This document shows, in pieces, positions 58,487 to 64,000 of a DNA stretch of 64,000 bases. A model generated the notes under the pieces. It did no database searches. It was not told the origin of the DNA and saw only the letters and a list, made by a program, of their open reading frames with translations. The stretch's first letter is position 1, and each line of letters begins with the position of its first letter. The stretch is from an uncultured Lachnospiraceae bacterium (GTDB taxonomy: Bacteria; Bacillota; Clostridia; Lachnospirales; Lachnospiraceae), in NCBI GenBank assembly GCA_946407725.1, contig CAMJPM010000001.1:1-64000 (forward strand), given 5' to 3'. Position numbers and translations under genes: made by a program.

Positions 58487-59277
58487 GCTTTCGTCGGTGC
58501 CGCTCCTTTCTTTTCACTGTGCCAGACAGCAAAGAACACAACTGTCAGGATCAGGAAGATGCCTGAACCCATTATGTTATAGACCGTTCCCATGCTGCTC
58601 TTTTCACCGGACAGAATGGAATTGATATAGCGGATAAATTCGTCTATGCCGAAATCCAGGCCAAAGGCGGTAAAAAACGCCTTCATTGCCGCAAATTCCA
58701 TGCCCCATCCAAGAAGTGAGGATAAGAATACCAGCGGGCTCCTGCCCCTTATCAGCTTTCTTAAAAAGCTGTGCCAGGAATTGGCATTGTCAAGGGCAGC
58801 AAGGAGGGTCATGGCCCTTTGGGATCTTTTTTTCATTATGAGATACTTATTCAGATATCTGTAGGTAGGGGTAAAAAAGAAATAGCAGAAAAACAGCAGG
58901 ATAAGTCCTGCAAACAGAAGCATCAGCACAGTATCCGCACCCCGTGCCGTCAGTACCTCAAAGGGCAGGGTAATGGCAAGAAGCGCCAGGGTGTCAAAAA
59001 ACCGGTCTATCACCACCAGAAGTATTCCGGTCTTTAATAATCCCGTCATCCTTTTTACCGCCCATATCCTGTACAGCTCTCCCAGCTTAAAAGGGATGAT
59101 GAGATTTACAAATGTCGTCCTCACATAGAGAAAGAGAACGTCAAAAAAAGACAGCCCTTTTTCCTCCATAAGGACCAGATAAAACCTTGTGAACTTAAAG
59201 ACATGGGCCAGTGCAAAGAAGAAAAGCACGGGTCCTAAAAATACTGTATTCAGCCCGAAATTCAGGTAAAAACTCAT
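58483..59277 (-). CDS. LPG-synthase-TM/AglD-like polytopic membrane protein, flippase-like
   Basis: The 264-residue protein has about seven hydrophobic segments (FLGPVLFFFALAHVFKF, ALLAITLPFEVL, FAGLILLFFCYFFF, SGIFLILTVVFFAVW). The loop TTFVNLIIPFKLGELYRIWAV is the signature of the UPF0104/LPG_synthase_TM family (PF03706). Members help move or modify polyprenyl-linked sugars or lysylate lipids; the catalytic domain of lysyl transferases is absent. Its overlap with both neighbours places it in the glycan pathway. Confidence 0.8.
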   Translation of the reverse strand: MSFYLNFGLNTVFLGPVLFFFALAHVFKFTRFYLVLMEEKGLSFFDVLFLYVRTTFVNLIIPFKLGELYRIWAVKRMTGLLKTGILLVVIDRFFDTLALLAITLPFEVLTARGADTVLMLLFAGLILLFFCYFFFTPTYRYLNKYLIMKKRSQRAMTLLAALDNANSWHSFLRKLIRGRSPLVFLSSLLGWGMEFAAMKAFFTAFGLDFGIDEFIRYINSILSGEKSSMGTVYNIMGSGIFLILTVVFFAVWHSEKKGAAPTKA

Positions 59278-60059
59278 CTGATCTCCTCTGCCCTGTATTC
59301 CTCTGTCACCTTATCCCGGTATTCCCCTTTTATCACATCGGGATCCTTTATAAAATCAAACATCATCTTAAGCACGGTAACCGCCTGGCTCCAGAGCTTC
59401 ACATTGGACACCTGGTCTGTCTCCCTCCAGGAAATAGGGAAGAAACGGCACTTCTGGTCATAGTACTTCAATGCCAGCACCATGCAGTAATTAAACATCA
59501 GATTGTCGGGGAATTTAATATAAAATCTGTCCTTCAGCATGGAAACGTCATACATGTTAAGACCGCTTCCCAGGTCAAACACCCGTCTTCCCGTTGCAAA
59601 GGCAAAGAGAAAATCATAGACGATATTTCCCATGGTCCGCAGGGCTGAATAACCGTAAAGCCTGCTGCCCCTCATAAATCTGGCGCCAAGGACACAGTCG
59701 TAGAACTCATAATACTTCTTTTTGAAAACCGGGAGAAAATCCCTGATATTCCCCTGATCATCGCCGTGAAGTATCACCGCATGGGTAAAGCCGTTATTTA
59801 TGGCATAGTCAAAGGCCACCTTCTGGGAGCCTCCAAGTCCGTAATTTTCCTCATTCCTGAAGAGCTTTAAGGGGAGATCCCCATGCTCCCTCTGAAACGT
59901 AAGGACAGCTTCCTCCGTACCGTCCGTGCTTCTGTTATTAATGACTATCACTTCATCAATATAGCCCATCACCTCACTGTCAAGCTGTGACAGTACCCTT
60001 ACTATCTGCTTTTCACAGTTATAGGCCGGTATAAAAAGCAATATCTTTTCTTTTTCCAC
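59274..60059 (-). CDS. GT2 glycosyltransferase, dolichol-phosphate-mannose-synthase-like
   Basis: The 261-residue protein has ILLFIPAYNCEKQIVRVL, a YIDEVIVINNRSTDGTEE nucleotide site and AVILHGDDQGNIRDF, the extended DxD form (DDQ) seen in DPM1-like enzymes. It probably loads a sugar on a polyprenyl phosphate, or adds one to a lipid-linked glycan. It precedes the flippase-like gene by overlap and follows the SASA esterase by 12 bases. Confidence 0.88.
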   Translation of the reverse strand: MEKEKILLFIPAYNCEKQIVRVLSQLDSEVMGYIDEVIVINNRSTDGTEEAVLTFQREHGDLPLKLFRNEENYGLGGSQKVAFDYAINNGFTHAVILHGDDQGNIRDFLPVFKKKYYEFYDCVLGARFMRGSRLYGYSALRTMGNIVYDFLFAFATGRRVFDLGSGLNMYDVSMLKDRFYIKFPDNLMFNYCMVLALKYYDQKCRFFPISWRETDQVSNVKLWSQAVTVLKMMFDFIKDPDVIKGEYRDKVTEEYRAEEIR

Positions 60060-60071
60060 AGCGTCACCTCT

Positions 60072-61169
60072 TTATATCCCGTCATATATCACCGGAATGT
60101 ACTTCTCTCCGGTGGAAAAATCCGTAATCTCCGGATCCTGTCTGGTTTTTGCAAAATATGCCCCGTTCCTTGCCGCGTCAGCCCCGAGAAGATTGAGCGC
60201 AGCCTGGTCGTAGTGGTATTTATCCACCATGTGGTCATCACCCACTCCCGAAAGCAGGGTGGAGACCAGGACAAAACGGGGATCGGTTCTGCAGAGCTCC
60301 GTCTGAAGATCCGCTATTCTCTTAAAGGCCTCGTGCTTTCCCTTCTCTCCGCCGATCCTTATCATCAGGAACTTATCTATCCCCGACATGAATAGCCGGG
60401 ATGAAAACACATTAATGTCCGCTAAATACTGCTCATCCGGGATATTTTCAAGTACATCATTCTCTCCCTGCAGAAAAATGAGAAACTGGTTACCTACTGT
60501 ATAACCGTTTTCCGTAAGCCACTCCTTGGCCCTTAAAAACCTGTCCGTCACCTCTGTACAGACCGCATCCGACGCAAAATAAGCCGAACTCATGCCGCCC
60601 TTGGACGCAGACACCGCTATAACCGGAGTACCCGTTTCCTCATACCAGGTATTTACGAATGATGTGACCAGCGTCCCCCTCTTCATATAGAGGTCATTCA
60701 TTATCTCGGTGTTTTCATATATACCGAAGGGTTCCACCAGAGTGTAGAGCTTTGTGGGATCCGAAACGGAGCGGAATTCCGCCCCTGCGCCGTCAGTTAC
60801 CCTTCCGGCTTCCCCGGCGTCTCCCCCGTATCCCGACATATTGCTCTGCCCGGCAAAAACTATGAGATCCACGATCCGGTCTTCTTTTTTATCCTCTAAA
60901 AGCTCCTCTGTTTCCGCCTCAGCAATGGAGCTTTTTATTTCCGGATCCATCTCTTTAACCGGCTCTCTCTCCGGTTCCGCCACTATCACCTCTCCGGGCA
61001 TATCTGCAAGGATGCTTCCCTTTACGGTTCCGTTCTTTACCGTGCTCCTGTCTCCCGGAATACCGTTCCAGGAAATAAAAACAGCGGCTGCTGCGGAAAC
61101 ACACGCCGCAAGGAGCAATAAACCCATGATGATGAAGGCAGTCTTTCTTTTTTTATCCCTTTTTCTCAA
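60072..61169 (-). CDS. Membrane-anchored SASA-type carbohydrate esterase
   Basis: The 365-residue protein has a basic start, one membrane helix (AFIIMGLLLLAACVSAAAAV), a 60-residue acidic linker, and from residue 100 an SGNH hydrolase of the sialate O-acetylesterase-like group (PF03629): VFAGQSNMSGYG with Ser109, VIAVSASKGGMSS, LIFLQGENDVLEN and KYHYDQAALNLLGADAA with the likely catalytic His. It would remove acetyl groups from a surface glycan outside the membrane. It overlaps the gtrA-like gene by 17 bases. Confidence 0.85.
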   Translation of the reverse strand: MRKRDKKRKTAFIIMGLLLLAACVSAAAAVFISWNGIPGDRSTVKNGTVKGSILADMPGEVIVAEPEREPVKEMDPEIKSSIAEAETEELLEDKKEDRIVDLIVFAGQSNMSGYGGDAGEAGRVTDGAGAEFRSVSDPTKLYTLVEPFGIYENTEIMNDLYMKRGTLVTSFVNTWYEETGTPVIAVSASKGGMSSAYFASDAVCTEVTDRFLRAKEWLTENGYTVGNQFLIFLQGENDVLENIPDEQYLADINVFSSRLFMSGIDKFLMIRIGGEKGKHEAFKRIADLQTELCRTDPRFVLVSTLLSGVGDDHMVDKYHYDQAALNLLGADAARNGAYFAKTRQDPEITDFSTGEKYIPVIYDGI

Positions 61170-61596
61170 TAAATATCTTCCTGGTGATAAAGTTGTAGAC
61201 CATTACAACCCCGGTTGCAAATATCTTTCCCAGCGTTTCTTTATATTTCCAGAGCAGTCCGTTGAAGCCCTGCTGAAGAAAGACCACGTTATCAAATACC
61301 GCCAGCACTCCAAGTATCAGGATCTCATTTAACGCAAGACCTATAAGGGAGAGCACGGCAAAAACAGTAAACTCCTTCTTCCTGTCCATGTTCTCATCAT
61401 GGACAAAGACAAACTTCATGCTGGTGAAATAATTGAAAATAAGGGATATGGTAAAACCGAAGAAGGCTGCAACTGCCACTGTTGTCTTCGCGTTGCCGAA
61501 ACATGCTATGATCAGTGTATATATGGCAAAGTCTATCAGGAATGAAAGACCTCCCACCACTCCGAATTTCAATATCTGTTTAATTAATTTATTCAT
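61153..61596 (-). CDS. GtrA-family membrane protein
   Basis: The 147-residue protein has four membrane helices: LKFGVVGGLSFLIDFAIYTL, VAVAAFFGFTISLIFNYF, FAVLSLIGLALNEILILGV and ATGVVMVYNFITRK, the full GtrA pattern. GtrA proteins are thought to flip or hold undecaprenyl-phosphate sugars made by a partner GT2 enzyme. A DPM1-like GT2 lies 57 bases upstream on the same strand, as is usual for this pair. Confidence 0.93.
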   Translation of the reverse strand: MNKLIKQILKFGVVGGLSFLIDFAIYTLIIACFGNAKTTVAVAAFFGFTISLIFNYFTSMKFVFVHDENMDRKKEFTVFAVLSLIGLALNEILILGVLAVFDNVVFLQQGFNGLLWKYKETLGKIFATGVVMVYNFITRKIFIEKKG

Positions 61597-61653
61597 TGCT
61601 CCAATTCCAATCCTCTTTTGGAAACGTAATTGAGCGTGATCCGATATCGGTTC

Positions 61654-62361
61654 CTACAGTATCCGGTTCAGCTTTGCAAAATCCCTGAGGGCATTCCTGC
61701 CTATTCCGATTATCCGTTTCATATTTATGGAATTAACTCCCCCCTGTCTGGGCCTGAAGGTAATGGGGATGTATTTTATCGCTCTGTTATGCTTTGTAAA
61801 GGCCACGGTAAGAAGCACATTTGTGAGAAAATAGTCTTTGGGCACGTATCTCAGCTCACGCTTCAGGGTCTCAGCCTTCATAAGCCTGAAGGGGGTATTG
61901 GCATCCTCCACCCACACATGAAAGCATAAGAAAACCACTGCTTTAAGTATCTTTGTGACCAACACCCTGGACAGACCGTCCTGACGGCTCTTCCTGGAGC
62001 CTATTACCATATCGTAGTGCCGCCTGCACCTGAAGAATTCTTCAAATTCCCCGGGATTTGTCTGTCCGTCGGAATCTGTCTGGAACACATAATCAGCCCC
62101 TTCTGAGACGGCATACTTATAACCGCAGAGGACAGTCCCTCCGTGCCCGGAATTTTCTTTGCTTTTTACAATGAGCTGTGGTCTTGTCTTCTGTTCTTCC
62201 TTAATGACATTTAAGGTTCCGTCACGGCTGCCGTCATTTACTATCACGAGCCTTGATCCTTCCCCGGCCATGACCGCTATGGGATACCAGTCATTTATCA
62301 CATTCCTGATATTTGCTTCTTCATTATAAGCCGGAATGATTATATAGAGTTTATCCTGCAT
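61654..62361 (-). CDS. GT2 glycosyltransferase, DPM1/GtrB-like
   Basis: The 235-residue protein starts KLYIIIPAYNEEANIRNVI and has VIVNDGSRDGTLNV and VFQTDSDGQTNPGEF (DSDGQ motif), the pattern of polyprenyl-phosphate glycosyltransferases. No long C-terminal membrane helices are present; the tail is basic (RIIGIGRNALRDFAKL). With the GtrA protein it probably makes and flips a polyprenyl-phosphate sugar used by a GT-C enzyme. The next gene upstream encodes a GT-C protein. Confidence 0.92.
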   Translation of the reverse strand: MQDKLYIIIPAYNEEANIRNVINDWYPIAVMAGEGSRLVIVNDGSRDGTLNVIKEEQKTRPQLIVKSKENSGHGGTVLCGYKYAVSEGADYVFQTDSDGQTNPGEFEEFFRCRRHYDMVIGSRKSRQDGLSRVLVTKILKAVVFLCFHVWVEDANTPFRLMKAETLKRELRYVPKDYFLTNVLLTVAFTKHNRAIKYIPITFRPRQGGVNSINMKRIIGIGRNALRDFAKLNRIL

Positions 62362-62383
62362 CGGAAGTCCTCCCGGTCAGTCT

Positions 62384-63562
62384 TTACTGACGCTGTCCCT
62401 GTTTACGGAAAAATGATATATACAGAACAAGGAACACATAATATAATCCCGCTGCTGTGTACAATGCAAAGCGGCTTTCATTGAATATCCTGATCACGAA
62501 ATAGAAATAAATGAGAAGCACCAGGTACAGTACCCCGATAATGATCTCCGGTCTGTCCGGCTTTTTCCCATCCGTACCCTTAAAGGTCAGCCCTGATAAA
62601 AGCGTTCCGCAGGACACTGCCGACAGCACAAAGAAATCGTAGATCCTGTGGTACGTCATTATAAGGCTGAAAAGAATGAGCAGGGCAAAAAATCTGTTGT
62701 CCTCCTTTGCCGGAAGAATAAAGGCCATTGCCAGACATCCGGCCATTATAAGTGCCGTAAACAAAAGGCCTGCGGACGTTCCTCCCGAAAGCGCCCCGAT
62801 ATCTATGGATCCCTCCCCGGAAAGCAGTGAGGACACCTGAAGGGGCTGCCTTATCATGTCAATATAGCTTTTTTTCAGCATCACCGCCCCCACAAAGGTA
62901 AGAAGAACATGGGGTATTAGAGATACCAGAAACTCAGTATATTTCCTTTTATATAAAAAATACAACGCCAGGGGCGCAGTAAGAGTATACTTAAAATACG
63001 AGACCGAAAGCGAAAGCCCGGATATTATACCATTTCCTCTCTCCGAAAGATACATCGAAAGCAGGAAAAAGAAGAATGCGAACAGCGTATGCTGCCCCAC
63101 TCCCAGCTGATTCCTGAAGGGCATACCGGCAGCTGTCAAAAGCATCAGCATATTAAAGACATCCCTGTCCATTTCCTTTAAGAAGGTCTTACGGAGAAGC
63201 ACGCATATTCCTACGGAAAACAGGAGATTTAGAATGAGCCATGCCGTTCTGGCCGCCTTATAGGGCAGGAATGTCAGGGGAAATAAAAGCATAAGGAGAC
63301 TCGGAAACTGATTGGCCTCCATTTTCTGGGGCGCCCCCGCCTCCCGGAAAACCCGGTAAAACTCCCCGACAGGGCTGTTTTCCAACGCCCCGGTGGGTTC
63401 CAGGCTCTCCTCATAGGGATTTATTCCGCACCGGAGAGCCAAGGCGGCGTCATATTGAAAATCCTGACTGAAATGCAGGGCGTTTTTAGCGCCCTGCAGA
63501 ACCGAGACGGCAGCCATAAGAAATAATATTATGTAAACCGCCGTCTTAATATGCTTTTTCAT
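62384..63562 (-). CDS. GT87-like (GT-C) membrane glycosyltransferase
   Basis: The 392-residue protein has about ten membrane helices and an external first loop with RCGINPYEESLEP and a proline-rich ANQFPSLLMLLFPLTFLPY, which fits DUF2029/GT87 mannosyltransferases. These use polyprenyl-phosphate mannose or a related donor. It overlaps the end of the phosphohexomutase gene by 4 bases and is followed by the GT2/GtrA pair, giving a plausible donor-and-enzyme set. Confidence 0.8.
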   Translation of the reverse strand: MKKHIKTAVYIILFLMAAVSVLQGAKNALHFSQDFQYDAALALRCGINPYEESLEPTGALENSPVGEFYRVFREAGAPQKMEANQFPSLLMLLFPLTFLPYKAARTAWLILNLLFSVGICVLLRKTFLKEMDRDVFNMLMLLTAAGMPFRNQLGVGQHTLFAFFFFLLSMYLSERGNGIISGLSLSVSYFKYTLTAPLALYFLYKRKYTEFLVSLIPHVLLTFVGAVMLKKSYIDMIRQPLQVSSLLSGEGSIDIGALSGGTSAGLLFTALIMAGCLAMAFILPAKEDNRFFALLILFSLIMTYHRIYDFFVLSAVSCGTLLSGLTFKGTDGKKPDRPEIIIGVLYLVLLIYFYFVIRIFNESRFALYTAAGLYYVFLVLYISFFRKQGQRQ

Positions 63563-64000
63563 GAAGCCAGCTTTTTAATAACCTCTTCCTTAAGCTCCTC
63601 GAGCCTCTTTTCGGAATCCTCAAGGCTTGTTCCCTTAACTCCCATGTAGAACTTTATCTTGGGCTCTGTGCCGGAAGGACGTACACAGCACCAGGAATTG
63701 TTGTCCAGGTCAAAATAGAGCACATTGGAGGAAGGAAGTCCTGTCTTCTTTTCCTCTCCGGTCTCCATATTCACAGCCTTATCAGCCTTGTAATCCCTGA
63801 ATTCCTTTACCTTAAGACCGGCAAACTCCTTGGGAGGGTTATTCCTTATCCTCTCCATTATGCCCTGGATTTCCTTTGCCCCGTCAATACCCTTTAAGGT
63901 AACTGTATGTATTCCTTCGCGGTAATATCCGTATTTCTTATAGATATTCAGCATCTGGTCCCATACGGTAATGCCGTTTTTCTTACACCAGGCGGCAACC
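63559..64000 (-). CDS. C-terminal end of a phosphoglucomutase/phosphomannomutase (runs off the window)
   Basis: The frame is open to the right edge; before the first Met shown in it, it reads VAAWCKKNGITVWDQ. The visible 147 residues hold domain 4 of the alpha-phosphohexomutase superfamily with the phosphate-binding loop CCVRPSGTEPKIKFYM, and end EEVIKKLAS. YREGIHTVTLKGIDGAKEIQ is typical of Clostridia PGM/PMM. It supplies sugar 1-phosphates for nucleotide sugars used by the cluster. The catalytic Ser is outside the window. Confidence 0.9.
   Translation of the reverse strand, partial: VAAWCKKNGITVWDQMLNIYKKYGYYREGIHTVTLKGIDGAKEIQGIMERIRNNPPKEFAGLKVKEFRDYKADKAVNMETGEEKKTGLPSSNVLYFDLDNNSWCCVRPSGTEPKIKFYMGVKGTSLEDSEKRLEELKEEVIKKLAS

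Overview
The window looks like a chromosomal segment of an anaerobic, flagellated, low-to-mid GC Clostridia bacterium, most probably Lachnospiraceae. The main reasons are the tig-clpP-clpX-lon-engB protein-quality block in Firmicute order, an oxygen-sensitive glycyl-radical enzyme with its activase, a sigma-D type flagellin promoter, AGGAGG-type ribosome sites, and small accessory families (DUF3791/DUF3990) common in gut Clostridia. No rRNA, tRNA, CRISPR array or complete transposon was found.

Layout. 0-2.3 kb: a minus-strand operon of a WYL regulator, isochorismatase-fold hydrolase, VOC protein, an internally deleted GyrI-like gene and the start of an acetyltransferase. 2.3-4.2 kb: an accessory cassette of DUF3791, DUF3990 (ADP-ribosyltransferase-like), a small helical protein, a minimal MNT nucleotidyltransferase and further small ORFs. 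4.2-6.8 kb: MATE pump plus flavodoxin under a TetR repressor, with two near-identical 17-bp operators. 6.9-12.8 kb: a catabolic island with a glycyl-radical enzyme, an FSA-type aldolase and a ROK kinase on one strand, and the radical-SAM activase and a DeoR regulator on the other, around a divergent promoter with three repeated boxes. 12.8-22.6 kb: a decaying zone with Sir2 and chemoreceptor relics and a truncated PP2C phosphatase, but also a 1379-residue secreted protein, flagellin, a methyltransferase, a lipoprotein hydrolase and a candidate small RNA. 22.9-25.9 kb: an STT3-type oligosaccharyltransferase homologue with a lipoprotein.

26-39.4 kb is largely housekeeping: an S1-domain protein, an SbcC/SbcD-like pair, a GT-C membrane protein, two CobW-type GTPases, EngB, Lon, ClpX, ClpP and trigger factor. 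39.5-46.1 kb holds a DJ-1 protein, CYTH phosphatase, 4-alpha-glucanotransferase, a signal-peptidase-II-like protein, a second ClpX and a membrane-anchored HtrA protease. 46.3-53.2 kb is amino-sugar and envelope metabolism (GlmS, GlmM, NagB, an LCP protein, a rhamnosyltransferase-like GT2). 53.3-64 kb is a cell-surface polysaccharide cluster, all on the minus strand: polyprenyl-phosphate sugar transferase, several GT2 enzymes, a GtrA protein, a flippase-like membrane protein, a SASA esterase, a GT87-like enzyme and the end of a phosphohexomutase.

The genes work together in a few ways. Amino-sugar genes feed UDP-GlcNAc and cell-surface glycan synthesis. The LCP protein could attach polymers to the wall. 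Polyprenol-linked sugars made by the DPM1-like GT2 enzymes could be donors for the GT-C enzymes and possibly for STT3. The strongest candidates for new biology are the STT3 homologue close to flagellin, the DUF3791/DUF3990/MNT cassette, the radical sugar pathway, and a 66-bp hairpin element found twice with compensating base changes, one copy being the 5' part of a candidate RNA with its own promoter and terminator.
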